The position numbers and the translations under genes were made by a program. Shown one piece after another: positions 45,156-56,813 of a stretch of DNA of 64,000 bases. The first letter of the stretch is position 1. Each line of letters opens with the position of its first letter. The stretch comes from Alligator mississippiensis. Lineage: Eukaryota > Chordata > Crocodylia > Alligatoridae. The notes below the pieces were generated by a model that saw only the letters and a program-made list of their open reading frames with translations, made no database searches and was not told where the DNA came from. Where the stretch lies: assembly GCF_030867095.1 (NCBI RefSeq), contig NC_081824.1:138103433-138167432 (forward strand), read 5' to 3'.

Positions 45156-46597
45156 TACCTGAATTTTCCCAAGTTCTAAGAAAGAAAAGAGCATGCTGGC
45201 TCAGCAATAGAGATATATAAATCCTACTTTTACATTTGGATTCAGCATTTGAAGAATTAGCAGAAACAATTTGGACTTAGACCCATCCCTTATCCCTTGT
45301 CTCATAATTCATTTTTCAGAGGATGTGCGCTGCTGCTCTTATTTCCCTGGGGTGCCAAATTGAAAAAGTTAGTCAGAAACCATAAAAGATAAAGCCAGCA
45401 TGCAGAGAGGGTGCTGGATTTGATTATGGGTTGATTATCTCCTGTGAGGTAGATTAAAATCACTCTTTTCCCATCTATAACCATTAGATAATGATATCAA
45501 TCAGCCATTGCCAAATTTGGCAATATTTGAACAGTAATCTAGATATAACTCGGAGAGAATGTTTTGAGCCACAAAGCATTTCTTTTTGAAGGCTCCATTT
45601 TTAAATGAAAGCATGAAGTTTACTTTAACAGCATTTAAAGTAGTGCCGGAAAGAAAAACAGCAAACAAAAAGAGCCAAGGAATCTTACTGACATCAAGGG
45701 CATTTGAATGTATAGAAAAAAAATAAAACTTAGTATTCACTTGGAAAAGGTACCAGATAATTTATGTAGGTGCTGTATGCTATAAATAGCTATGAAAATA
45801 TTCACAGTGTTTAAAAAGTATCCATCTTCTCTTGTTTCTTGGAAAACACAGTTTATTTCAAATGTTTGGCTGATATTTTTGGCCAACAATTTATTTTAAA
45901 TGCCATAATACAAAATGCATGTTAAGGTGAAAGGTTGTTTGTAAGGAGGCATGCTTTTTGTCCGTCTCCTCTTGGAACTCATGTTCTTTCCCTTCTTTGT
46001 GTTAGATTGTTCAGTGTCTGTTTGTACTAAAGATGGATCATTTACAAGTTAAATCACAAGTATAAACATTCTCAGCCAGGGACTATATCTTTAGGCTCTG
46101 TTCTTGACAGGCAGATTCCTTTTCCTGCACAGAGATCCGCTGAAGTAACTGATGCTCCATATGCACTAGCGCTGAATAGCTTACAGGATTGGGGCCTCTG
46201 TTTGTATAGTACCTAGCACCATGAGGCTCTGCTTCTGTTTGAGACCTTCCTGACTGGTACCATCCCACTAAAGTGTGAGATTTTCCATAGCACCCATTCT
46301 CTTCCAATGTGATTTGGGTTCCTGAGTTACTTATCTGCTTTTAAAAATTCCACCTACTATCATTAAGTATAAAATGTACAGCAATACAGAGACCATCCTC
46401 AACGGCTTCCTCTACATTAAAACATGAGGTGAAAAGGATGTAACTGGAGTTTAAGCATGAAGGGAGGCTTTGCAATAACCTTCTGCAATAAGGTGGATTT
46501 TGTTCTACTGGAATAGGTTTGAAACTTATGGCTTGTACTTTCTAAGTCAGAGGTCTCTAAATTGATACCTCTAACTCTTCCCAGACAAATAGGAATC

Positions 46598-48155
46598 AAA
46601 GGAATTATACAGAAGTAGGGCTGGAAAAGACTTCATAAGATCATCTAGTCCAGCCCCCTGCTAAAGGCAAGATCATCCTTGACTAAGCCATCTCAGCCAA
46701 GTGTCTGTGCAACCTGCTTTTAAAAAATTTCCAGGGATGGAAATTCCACAGCTTTTCTAGGTAACCTGTTCCAACACTTGACCATAGTCAGAAAGTTCCT
46801 CCTAATCCCCAACCTAAATTTCCCTGCTGAAGCTTAAGACCATTGCTCCTAGTCCTGTCTCCTATGGTCACAAAGAAAAGCCCCTCTCCATTCTCTGTGT
46901 AATTGCCCTTCAGGTATTTGAAGACTGTTATCAAATCCCCCCCTCAGTCGTCTCCAGACTAAATACCCCTATTTATTTCAGCCATTCCTCATAAGTCCCT
47001 TCTCCTAGGCCCCAATAATCTCTGTCCCCTTGCACTGGACTCTCTCCAACCTGTCCACATCCTTCTTGAAGTGTGGGGGACAGTACTACAAACGAGGCCT
47101 CATCAGTGCTGAAAACAGCAGAAAAATCCCTTCCCTTGGTTTGCAAGTGATACTCCTGTTAATACAGCTCAATAGGCTGTTGGCTGTTTTGGCAATAAGA
47201 GCATACTGTTTGCTCTTATTCAGCCGATGGTACACTGCAACTCCCAGGCTCTTCTCTGCAGCACGACAACCTAGCCACCCATTCCCCAGTCTGTATTTGT
47301 GAATGCAATTTTTCTGTCCCTGGTGCAGGACTTCTCATGTGTCCTTGTTGAAGCTCATCTGATTCATTGTGGACCATTTTTCTAGTCCATCTAGGTCATT
47401 CTAGTTTCTAGCCCTACCCTTCAGTGTGTTTGCATCCACCCAACTTGATGTCCTCCACAATTTGACTAATTGTGCACTGAATCCCATTATCCTAATCATT
47501 AATGAAGATGTTACAATACCCAACACAGGACAGACCCCTGGGGAACCCCATTTGCTACATCCTCCCAACTAAAAACTGAACCATTTAATATTATTGGGTA
47601 CAATGATCCAACTAATTATGTATTCCTATTACAGTAGTTCCTTAGCTTGTTAATGAGAATGTTGTGGGAGACAGTGTCAAAAGCATTGCTATAGTCAAGG
47701 TATATCTATTCATTGCTCTCTTTCCCCATTCCATACAGTCTGTCACCTTATCATAGAAGGAAATCAGGTTGGCCATGAATGATTTGGTGAATCTAGGATG
47801 GCTGTTCCGGATCACCTTGTTGTCCTCTAGGTGCTTCAAAATAGATTCCTTGAAGACCTGTTCCATGATTTTTCCAACTAATCTCCACAAGTTCTCAAAG
47901 AAGATTACCTCAGGCAATTTCAGCGGTACCTAGGGTGCATTTCAGCAAGCACTGCCAACGTGAAAGCATCTAGCTCCTCTAAGTGATCCCCAACCTGTTC
48001 TCCACTACTCTATGCTGTTTAACTTCTTCCCTAACTTTTCTGTCAGCTTTACTCATCATCTGGTAGATGCCCGTATTTGTGAAGCCTGAAGTAAAAAAGG
48101 CATTAAATACTTCAGCCTTCTCTGTATCATCTATAACTAGGTTGCTTTCTGCATT
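46598..48155 (-). mobile_element. CR1 LINE, 3' portion (continues at 50431-50725)
   Basis: On the + strand the element starts with the CR1 3' end in reverse (GTAGGGCTGGAAAAGACTTC and CTAGTCCAGCCCCCTG). On the - strand it runs through RT blocks and the upstream D-T-E-K-A-E-V-F-N-A-F-F motif. It breaks at 48155 where a hAT element has inserted, and resumes at 50431. Decay is moderate, with many stops and small indels. Confidence 0.88.
47642..47917 (-). pseudogene. CR1 RT fragment
   Basis: The - strand reading has G-K-I-M-E-Q-V, L-K-H-L-E-D-N-K-V-I-R-N-S, F-T-K-S-F-M-A-N-L-I-S-F-Y-D-K-V-T. This is the CR1 RT region between the N-Y-R-P-V-S-L block and the first catalytic Asp block (D-F-x-K-A-F-D), which is itself degraded just downstream. 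Confidence 0.82.
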
Positions 48156-48969
48156 CTGTAAGGCAGTGGTTTTCAACTTGTGGTCCACAGATCCCTGGGG
48201 CCCTGCAAAGCGTACAGAAGATGGCTGTAAGGACAATGGTCCCACCCAAAGGGGAAGCACTGATGGTAGTGCTGCTGCTGCTCCAGCTCCCTCCATGTCC
48301 AGAGGCTGCCCAAGCACCAGCAGACAGAGTGTAGCTGGACAGCCCCACCTCATCCTGCTGCTTCATGTGGGACTCGGCATTGCTACAGCCCTGTGGTCCC
48401 TCCACTCCCCTGGTGATATCAGTCTGAGAGAGTGAGAGTGAGCGAGAGAGCGTGCATGCACGAGTTTGGATGGAATTTCCATTGGGAAAATTGGCAGTGT
48501 CTTGAGGTACTTATGGAAAGCATTGCTTGGAATAATGAGCACTGCACATATTTTTAGTAAAAGGTTAGGTCCTACAGAACTGATGGGAGGCCACCAGCAA
48601 AATTCTGGTGGGGTATAGGGATATGTACTAGCTCAGTCTGTGCCCTGACTTTTAATCTTTCCAGCATATATAATACCCGTGTCAAACCCTCACACTCTAG
48701 GGGAATTTCTGGGTGAATGCCTGCCTATGGATGCAGGGGACTACCTGATGGCCCCAGAGGCCCCCTTGGTGCCATGTTTCTATGTGAATGAATGCTCAGA
48801 AAACCTTTTTCGGTTGATGAATTGACACTGGACAGTGATATGAAAAAAGAAATCAGGGAGCATTTGCTCACAAATCTCAGTTTCACTAGGGCTTTCCTGA
48901 AATGGGCAATGAGAATGAATAGATACATAACCCCTCTGTAACAGCCTGCAACTCTAGGTCCAGTCTAAC

Positions 48970-50238
48970 AGCTGAATAAGAAGAGCAGTTACTCGAGTTA
49001 TCCTGCAACACAGGACTGGAACTTGAACTCAAACAGGAACCTCTCGTCCAATTCTGGTCAAAAATTGAAAAAGGAGTACCCTGATTGGGCAGATAAGATC
49101 ATTAAAGTCTTGATGCCATTCACCACCACATACTTATCTGAAAGTGGATTTTTAGCCTTAGTATTAATAAAAACAAAATACTGAAACAAACTGGGTGTTG
49201 AAGGAGATCTAAGACTGAAACTGTTACCTATTGTAACACGAGGGACGTCAGGTTGTCTTTTCTCCCCTGCCACGTCCTTCACCGTACCAAGCGGCCTTCT
49301 TGCACCCTCCGATTCTCGCCCACCACGTCTTTGATTTTCTATATTTTATAGGGAGGCTACCTTCTGTCCCCTTGGCCACGGTTCTCCTGTCACGTGTGTC
49401 CCATGCACCCTAGCCTTATGGGCTATGCATGGCTCCTACCACCTCAATACCACACCCCAAGCCTCGCAGATGTAATGGACGTTGTTCTGTCTCTCCCTCC
49501 GTCTTTACGCCCTCTTTAGTACTCGGGCTCTCTGCAGTCCCATCTCTCTCTTTTCGTGCCCTTCTCTTGAGTCTACGCTGCCCTGCCTCTCGGGGCCCTC
49601 TCCGTACGCCGCCCTGCCTCTCGGGCTCAGCACAATGCTGTCCCCTTTTCTGGGGCTCACCACGCCTGCACTGGGGCTGCTCAACAACACCCCCTTCTCT
49701 GGGCTTCTCAACTGCCCTTCTCTGGGGCTGGGGTCTATGTACCCTGTATGCAGCGCCCTCACTAGCACTGGGGTCCCCACACTATTGCGAGTCCCCTATG
49801 AGGCCTCCTCCATCCCCTTACAGCCTCACCCAAACCACCGGTGTAATCAAAAGCAAACACAAACAACAACATAAACACAAGCCCCTGGGCTACAACGCAA
49901 ACATGAGTCTCCAGCCAAACTACGCTCAGGCCTACCAGGGGTCTCTATCCCCCTACAGTGACTAATGCTACTCTGGCATCCCAGCTTGGTTTTTCTTTTC
50001 TTTCTGGCAGGGAGCTCCTTCTACCTTGGCTGCTGGTAGGGAACTATCACCTGGCCTCCTGCCTGTGCTTTATATAGGAGCCAGGCCCTGCCCCTTCTTG
50101 TCAGCTGGCTAGGCAGGTGTGGATCATTAGCTCCCTCTAGTTGCCTCAGCAACCGGCACCTGAGGAGTCTTCCTGGCTCTATCATACCAAATTTTCAAAT
50201 GCTTTCTGCCAAGAAGCAGGCTCAACCATCTCATTAGA
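48970..50238 (+). pseudogene. hAT transposase C-terminal (dimerisation) region, interrupted by an LTR
   Basis: Before the LTR the frame reads L-V-Q-F-W-S-K-I, then V-L-M-P-F-T-T-T-Y-L-S-E-S-G-F, then G-D-L-R-L-K-L-L-P. This is the hAT C-terminal dimerisation region, similar to that in ZBED and FAM200-type domesticated proteins. After the LTR (from 50188) it continues N-F-Q-M-L-S-A-K-K-Q-A-Q-P-S-H and a stop at 50236-50238, the usual end of this transposase type. There are in-frame stops (for example near 48984 and 49176). The catalytic part upstream is mostly deleted. Confidence 0.82.
49232..50184 (-). repeat. solo LTR (TG...CA, about 953 bp) in reverse orientation
   Basis: The segment that interrupts the hAT reading frame begins TGTAACACGAGG and ends GGCTCTATCA on the + strand, giving TG...CA termini. 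On the - strand it starts TGATAGAGCC and has a TATA box (TATATAAA, + strand complement at about 50070-50078). It ends in GTTACA, like the LTR at 3014-4118. No internal retroelement genes are present, so it is a solo LTR. A TACC motif close to both borders may be the eroded target duplication. The 178-codon frame at 49429-49965 is a chance frame inside it. Confidence 0.72.
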
Positions 50239-50430
50239 ACTGACAACAAAATGGTGAGTTCACAAAATTGTATTATTGTTATTGTTGCTGTTGATATTAT
50301 TTTTATTTGTCAGTAGTTATCTACTTATGTTTGCTATACACACAATAGATTTCCAAAAGGATACATGCCTCAATTTGCAATATTTTAGGGGTCTGTGGAT
50401 GAAAACAGGTTGAAAACCACTGCTTTAAGG

Positions 50431-50725
50431 GACCTATGGTTTTTTTGGATTTCCTTTATTTTGAAATATATGTGGAATCCCTTTTTATGGCCTTTTATGC
50501 TCTTTGCTAGTTGCGTCTCAAATCACGCCTTGGCCTTCCTAATTTTCTCCCTATAAGCACATGCAACACTCCCATACTCTTCCCTAGTAATATGACCAAG
50601 TTTCCACTTTTGTAGGATTCCTTGTTGAGTTTCAACTCATTAAAGAGGTTTTTGTCTAGCCAGCCTGGTCTCCTGTTGCACTTCCCATTCTTCTGTTGCA
50701 TTAGGATACCTTGCTCTGCACCCTG
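50431..50725 (-). mobile_element. CR1 LINE, 5' portion of the copy at 46598
   Basis: The - strand reads R-P-G-W-L-D-K-N-L-F-N-E-L, the CR1 region between endonuclease and RT, and leads directly into the hAT right flank. It matches in order and orientation the part missing at 48155. Confidence 0.78.
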
Positions 50726-51852
50726 GCCTGCAGGAGGGGAGTGGGGAGTGGGGTCTGGAGCCATGACAACAGGTGCTGCCAGCAGCCTGGCCTGTCCTGC
50801 CCTGGGAAGGAGGCAGGGTGCTTGCCCTGGGAGTGGTGTGAGACTGCTCGGGCCCATCATGGTGCACGGAGCCCAGGCATTGGGAGCTGCAAGCGGCGGC
50901 TTGAGCCTGCAACCCTGGCAGGGCCTTGGGGGCCGCAGTGAGGTGGCTCAGGCCCTATCTCCTGGCAAGCAGCCAGGTCTCATGGTGCGCAAGGTGCCAC
51001 ATGGGCTCGAGCCTTGGGAGTCAGGGAGCAGCAGAGGCTGCTTGGGTTAGCCACCCAGTGTGAGGACGGATGGACAGAGCCTGAAGGGCTCAGCCTGTGC
51101 TAAGAGAGCTTTCAGTGCTGAGCCAGGACACGGAGAAATGGTAGTGCTGCAGCATGAGGCCCAGCACCCAGGAGCCAGCAGCTAAGAGGAGCTGAGCTTT
51201 CGGTGCCCAGAGCGGGGCACAGGGTGGAGAGGAGCCCAGCAGCACAGGAGAGGCCTGGAGAGGCACTCCAGCAGAGGAGACCCCATCAAGCTGTGCCCTG
51301 ACCACCGCCACCTGAAAGAGCATGAGTCATTGGGCCCTTGGGTCCCACAGAGGAAAGACATTTGGGGCGGACAGACCCAGAGAAGGGGCTGGGTGAGCAG
51401 CCCCCCAACCTAGTCAAGGCCCTAAGGGGAGGGGCCCCTGGTGCTTCCTCGACACCCCGGAAGGGACCCCATTGGAAGGAGGACTATCTCTTGCCATGGG
51501 TCAGCGACTATATTAAGGAATAGATGTTATTAAGATTGTGCATGTTTGCGCCTTATATTTTGTAATTGAAATGCTGTATTGTGATGTTGTAAATAGTGTT
51601 ATTTAGGTTTTGACCTTGGTTATTGCTTAGTGTTCACTGTGTAAGTATATGTATATGATAGTTAGTTTTATATTTATGTATATTATAACTTAATAAATTG
51701 TATTCAGTTAAGAACTTTGGGCTTGGGCTAACTCTATAGAGGAAAGAGGGATCTGCTTGAAATTTTGGCATCCCCCTCACAGCACCCCCTCCTGCCTACC
51801 CATCTCATTCAATTGAGAATATGGCACACCCTTGGGTGTACCCAGGTTACAT
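50726..51852 (+). repeat. probable LTR-like repeat ending GGTTACA
   Basis: The segment is GC-rich at the left, becomes A/T-rich from 51530, has a polyadenylation-like AATAAA (51691-51696) and ends CCCAGGTTACA at about 51852. This closely resembles the last 180 bp of the gypsy LTR at 3014-4118 in layout. The left border is not clear. It may be a related solo LTR or an LTR fragment. Confidence 0.4.
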
Positions 51853-52042
51853 ATGTAAAGAGGACCTCTGTGGTCGTGTGAAGCTTGTCACTTCAGACAC
51901 ACACATTACAGTGAAATAGGTAGCACCTTCTCTGAATCTCAGAAGCTGAAAGAGAAATAAAAGGATACTGAGTTGACTATATTACCTAAGATCTCAGACA
52001 GGCAGGTTCTTATTTTTGTTTCAAATTCTGCATTATGGCTGT

Positions 52043-52765
52043 TTGTATATGCCATGGGGGTTTAATTTGGTTTAGTTTTCCCTAAATTGAAACAGTGGAT
52101 TTTTAAAAACACCACTTCAATTTAGGGAGAATGAAACCAAACTAAACCCCCACGGTGTGTACACAAGGGTGGGGGCCCAATCCTTATCTGCCTCTTCAGT
52201 GGCAGGGGAGCAGGGAGGATGAGCTACCAGCAGGCCAAGTAGTCCCTGAGCTGCGTGGGGGCCCCCTAGGCAGCACTTGCCTGCTGGCATCCAGCCTGAG
52301 CAGTCCTGGGGGGCACCACAGCCATGGAGGGAAGCACTGGCTCCCCTGCAGCTGTAAAGGGAAGCACAGAGCCCCCACACAGCTCAGGCAGGCTCCAAGG
52401 AGAAAAAAAATAAAGATCAGGCTCACCGCTTTTTTTTTTTTCTTCTCGTAAGTGGAGCCTGCCTGCATGGGCTGGCACTGGGTCCCATAGCCCCTGAGCT
52501 GTGCAGGGCCCACCAAGCCCCAAGCATGTTGGCTTCCAGCGCCCTGTGAACAGTTGCATTTTGTTAGGTAGCGAACTAAAACACCTTGGAGTTGTTTTAT
52601 TTTGCTACGTACGAAAAACATTTAAAGCGGAATACACCACTGAGTATACAAACAGCAATGCTATTAAAGCAGAATAGGCCACTGAACGTGCAAACAGCAA
52701 CGCCATTAAAGCAGTGCAGAAGGGCATTTAAGCCACTTTAAAGGCCAATTTTGTGGTGTGTGCAA
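52043..52765. repeat. possible TIR element with foldback left end
   Basis: 52043-52098 (GCCATGGGGGTTTAATTTGG and onward) is nearly the reverse complement of 52111-52163. A motif like the left end (GTTTGTATATGCC) is answered at the right by GGTGTGTGCAAAG (52755). The middle is GC-rich; 52620-52740 contains two similar units around AAAGCAG and CACTGAACGTGC. Borders are uncertain. Confidence 0.45.
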
Positions 52766-52769
52766 AGAT

Positions 52770-54960
52770 TCTGTTGCTATTGTTGATAATTACAGTTATG
52801 TCTGGCTGGGAAGGAAGATGTGGGGAGCTGCTCCTACCAAGAGGCTCTCACAAGAGCCAGCTGGAACCAGTTGTTGTGTTAAGGGTTTGTGCAAGGCACT
52901 TGCTGCTCCGTTAGCACTTGTACATGAAAAAAGCAGACCTCTTTCTCATCTCAGGTAGTGATTACTGAGCAATATGCACTCTATCTCATACCTCTGCCTA
53001 GTTATATCCCAGAATACCATGTGGCGACTCACCTGCAGTGACTATCAGGGTGACCTCAAGTAGGGTTGGGGTGGATGCTATGTTGGCACCATTTCCATTT
53101 CTCTTTCACCTTGTCCTGTCTGCACATTTTTTCACTCCCTTGTTTCTTCCCCTGTCAGACTCTAGGGAGACTCTCTGGCCACATATTTACTACTTTATTA
53201 GCTAGCTTTCACAGAACAGTTAGGTCGGGTTTCCTGCTATGTTCAGGTGGATACTTCCTGAGATCTTTAACTACTGACAGTGTTGTAGTCCATTGCAAGT
53301 ACTTCTAAAATCATTTTTTAAATTGACCATGGCCTTGAAAGACCTGTTTTTGTAGAGCTGGGTTTTTTTATATTTCGAACTCTCATTGCAATGCTGTCAT
53401 GAATGTTTAAGAAATCAGGGGTTGAGTGTTCTTCAAGAGTGAGTGAACTGTTGTAGGAAATACCACAGCAGCTGTTGTTTCTAAGAAAAAAGAACAGAAT
53501 TTGTTCCTAGAAGTACCCAATACTTGTATGTATTCTGTCCAAGATTTTTAAAAAGCAAGAGCTAAAACTTAATATCCTCAGGCATTCAAAAATGGTAGAT
53601 TATGTTCCCCAAAATGAATCTGGCTTAAAACTGATGATGGCTTTTTAATACTCACACTCACAATCACAATCATTATTATTATTATTTTAAGTTGAAATTG
53701 TCAGCCACAGGAGTCCAGAAACTGTGACTTTAAGGAAAAAAATATTGCTAGACTCTTACTAAAGTCATGTTACTCGACCTTTAATAAAGTCATGAGAAGT
53801 GGTGGTCCCTAAGAAAAACTTTCGACATCTAGTTATGTGGCCTAATTTAAAAAAGCACTGACACCCTAAGAGGTGTTTATTATTTCCAGTGAAGGAATTG
53901 TAGCTGGTGGAAGTAGAAGTCAATGGGATTTGTATGGTGCTCTGTACAACAGAAAAGCAGGCAATTTATTTCAGTTTTTAGATACACTGGCAGATTTAAG
54001 AGGTTAACTTTTCACTCATACTTCTTACCGTCTGGGTAAATAAGAAATAGATGTGATGATTTCATTCTCTGTAAGTAATTCTATGGAACCCATCACTGTG
54101 GTTTTTGAACATCTTCATATCATACACTTTCTCCTGAGTTTGAACATAAAATGTTAAATGCATTGCAAATAATCTGTGCAACTGTAAGCTTATCTGTAAA
54201 ATGTTATTATTAGGGATCACCTTTGAAGGTGGTGGCTATTTTGGGGATAATATTTTAAGAAATGACTGAAACTGCTGCGACTATTACCTCAGTTCATTTT
54301 TGGCTTCCTAAACTCTCAAGTTGTTCTTGTCAGAAACCAAACCCTCTGGACTCCAATCGGTCTTAGTGGGGTAGCAGGGACCCTTTAAAATAAGTTACAG
54401 TGAAGGACTATCTACACAATAAATGGGTTTTTAATTTCATTGTTTTTATTTCTCATCTATTCATTCCCCAGTGAATGCAGTAATAATAATCTATCACCAT
54501 TGTTACAATATATGGAACAGAAGACTCAGGGAAAATGACACCAGGAAAAATATTTTTAACCTATCAAAATTTTATTTGACATCTGTTCCCAGTGCGCTCA
54601 GAGACTAAGTATTTCTGCTTTGTTTTAGTGCTTCATGGATAAAGTTAAAACTTTCTTATATGCTTCTGTTTTCACTGGCTATAACTGGACACACTTATTC
54701 AGAGCTAAACAAACATGGTTTTCCTTGCCAATATACTTAAAATGGTTGTGTTCCTTCTCTAAAACAACAAATCAGTACAAGCGGCTACCCTTAAGAGAAC
54801 AGTTGGTATACAAAATCTAAAACACGGTAACCTTTTGGCAAGGAAGTCCCACTTTCTGTGTGCTTATTATTATTTTAAATATCATCTGGACACTCTATTC
54901 TCAGCATTTCTCCATGCCATTTTGGCCTGCCATTAAACAAGAGGGACAGCAATATAGATG
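52770..54960. other. intron 1 sequence, nothing recognised
   Basis: A/T-rich, unique-looking, with a short (ATT)n at about 53675-53690. Open frames (53066-53308, 54635-54820) have no recognisable domain or splice context. Confidence 0.5.
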
Positions 54961-54965
54961 ACTCT

Positions 54966-56227
54966 GGGTGCACCTATTTGAGATGTTTATTGCAAAGTAG
55001 ACCAGCTCCACAATAAACATAGCATGTCTATTAGGCTGCAGGAAACTAACTCTGCAGCAGGGTAGTACATATAAATCCAAACACTATCCTACTACGGAGT
55101 TATTTACTGCACAGCAGCACCTGTGTAGATGCTGACATGGATGTAAATTGGGCCCTGGCAGCCCAGACAGCACATGGCCACACTTCTGCCTGCTGCCTAG
55201 CCACATGGCTCACCAGCTACAGGAGCCTTGTGGTCCAGTCAGCTCCTCTGCTGCCTGATGCAGCCACCTGCTGCCAGGGCCTGACCCCCCTGTGCCAGCC
55301 TGGGGCTGCCCCCTAGACTCCAGGTGACACTGCTGCCACCAGCTGGAGTCCAGGGCTGACCCCTATGCCCACTGCCAGGCCATGGCAGGCACCTGGGCAG
55401 CTGCAGCCAGAGCCTGGAGCTCCCCCTCACTGCTACTGGGGGGCAGAGCAAGACAGGAGCAGCGCTGGCTTAAACTGCTCCTCCCTGGCTCAATTTGCTG
55501 CTGTCCTGGGCATGTGTGTAGACCAGTGGTCTCCAACCTTTTTAGGTCAGAGATCACTTTTAGAATTTAAAAGAAACCCAAGATCTCCATAGCCATAGCT
55601 CCCCCAACCCCTGCTCCCAGCACCGCCATTGAGCGGCGCGCAGGCCAGGTCCAGTGGGAACTGCCCAGTGCAGCCTTCCAGCCAGCAGCTGCAGCCCATC
55701 TTCCCCTTTGCCCGCCAGCCCCTGATCCTCATGTCCTCAGGGGAGGAAGGTCTCACTGGGCCTGGCCCACGCTGCACTTGGTGGCAGCACTGGGAGCAGG
55801 GGTTGGGGGGGGGGGGGGGGGGGCTACAGCCCACCTGGGGCTCTGCTCCCAGTGCTGCCTCCACAACCAGCCAGCCTGAGTGCAGCATGACTAGGAACAG
55901 CCCAGCGCTGCTGCTGCCCCAGTCCCAACCTTCCCTGCCCCATCCCACATGTAGTTCTGGAGGCACATGCTCCCTCATGCCCTCCTGGGCTGCATGCCCC
56001 CCGGATGAGCTACTCATGGCTCTCTTCCCCACCCCAGCTGCAGCTGTGGGCTGGGCTTTGCACCCCAAGCCACGTTGCACATGTCTCCTGGGCCTCTGCC
56101 CCTTCAGGCTCCAGGATTGACCGGTTGGTGACCACTGGTGTAGAGGCTGTGCCCAGGAGTAGTTCACTGCAGTGCAAATTGCACCACAGTTTATTCAATC
56201 CCATTAATTGCACATGTAGATGCACCC
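54966..56227. mobile_element. non-autonomous TIR element (Harbinger-like) holding a nested hAT
   Basis: The left end GGGTGCACCTATTTGAGATG and the inverted right end GGGTGCATCTACATGTGCAA share the GGGTGCAyCTA core of the Harbinger end at 20731. TCT flanks both sides (54963-54965, 56228-56230). Without the hAT insert (55524-56137) it is about 650 bp, close to the size of the related element at 31469. Confidence 0.65.
55524..56137. mobile_element. non-autonomous hAT element, 614 bp, 7/8 target duplication
   Basis: The left end CAGTGGTCTCCAACC and the inverted right end CAGTGGTCACCAACC are terminal repeats. GTGTAGAC (55516-55523) and GTGTAGAG (56138-56145) form an 8-bp duplication with one mismatch. 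A run of 19 G lies at 55805-55823. The open frames inside are GC-driven and not supported as genes. Confidence 0.85.
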
Positions 56228-56709
56228 TCTGAATGTGAAAGTGGTCAGGAAGGAAAGGCAGTTGTTCAAGATCCTTTGAGTTCTCTCTTGAAAGGAAAGA
56301 ATCCATTGAAGACATCTATTGATATCACTGTGCCATTCACCCATAAGTAAGGCAAATTCCATCGCATCAAGAGCTGTCAATAAATCCAATACAAATAGTT
56401 TGGATCTGTCCTGGGCTATCACTGTTAATCAGCCTGCAGCATCAGCACAGTCTGACTGACAAGTCTGTTACCAGATTGATAGGAATCCAGAAAAATCTGT
56501 GGAATTCAAGTGTTACTGAAATATTTTCACTTTCTTGGAAAACTGCTGTCTTAAACTGCCAATGATCAGGATCTTGCTTGGATTTCTCCCCCCTTGTCCC
56601 CATTCCTCTGTTTTCCAACTAGAGAACAATGCAGGTGTTAAAAATGTTTTACTCTAAGGATAAATAGCCCATGTGTGGGGGATCTCATACTTATTGTTTG
56701 TTCCCACAG

Positions 56710-56813
56710 TACAACCTTGTGTGTGACAACGCCTGGCTGCTAGATGTAACACAAGGTGTTCTCAACCTGGGATTCCTGACAGGAGCATTCACCCTAGGCT
56801 ATGCTGCAGACAG
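56710..56813 (+). CDS. SLC22A3: SLC22A3 exon 2, residues 140-174
   Basis: The exon is 104 nt, the length known for this exon in SLC22A1-3 genes. It follows a pyrimidine-rich acceptor (TTGTTTGTTCCCACAG) and ends before GTAAAG. It completes the extracellular loop (L-V-C-D-N-A-W, supplying the sixth loop cysteine) and encodes transmembrane segment 2 ([14 protein letters not shown]). It then gives A-A-D plus two bases of Arg 174. The phase-2 end joins the A at the start of exon 3 and gives the major-facilitator motif D-R-Y-G-R. Confidence 0.95.

Larger units (their letters stand above)
48164..50422 (+). mobile_element. hAT DNA transposon inserted in the CR1 element, itself split by an LTR
   Basis: The left end CAGTGGTTTTCAACTTGTGG and the inverted right end CAGTGGTTTTCAACCTGTTT are terminal inverted repeats. 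CTGTAAGG (48156-48163) and CTTTAAGG (50423-50430) match at 7 of 8 bases, the hAT-sized duplication, and the CR1 reading continues on each side. A transposase C-terminus lies at 48970-49231 and 50188-50238. Without the inserted LTR the element is about 1.3 kb, so it is an internally deleted copy. Confidence 0.88.
34972..56709 (+). other. SLC22A3: SLC22A3 intron 1 (21.7 kb)
   Basis: The intron starts GTAAGGACA and ends in TTGTTTGTTCCCACAG, good donor and acceptor signals, and joins phase-0 ends of exons 1 and 2. It contains the repeats listed separately. Stretches with nothing recognised are 36175-37490, 38720-40800, 43130-44590, 45155-46595 and 52770-54960. Confidence 0.93.

Noticed and set aside
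49429..49965. 178-codon + strand open frame
   Set aside because: It lies within the reverse-oriented LTR that interrupts the hAT transposase; it has no homology I recognise.
55547..56167. 206-codon - strand frame and its + strand partner
   Set aside because: They cross the borders of the nested hAT element and include translated G-runs.
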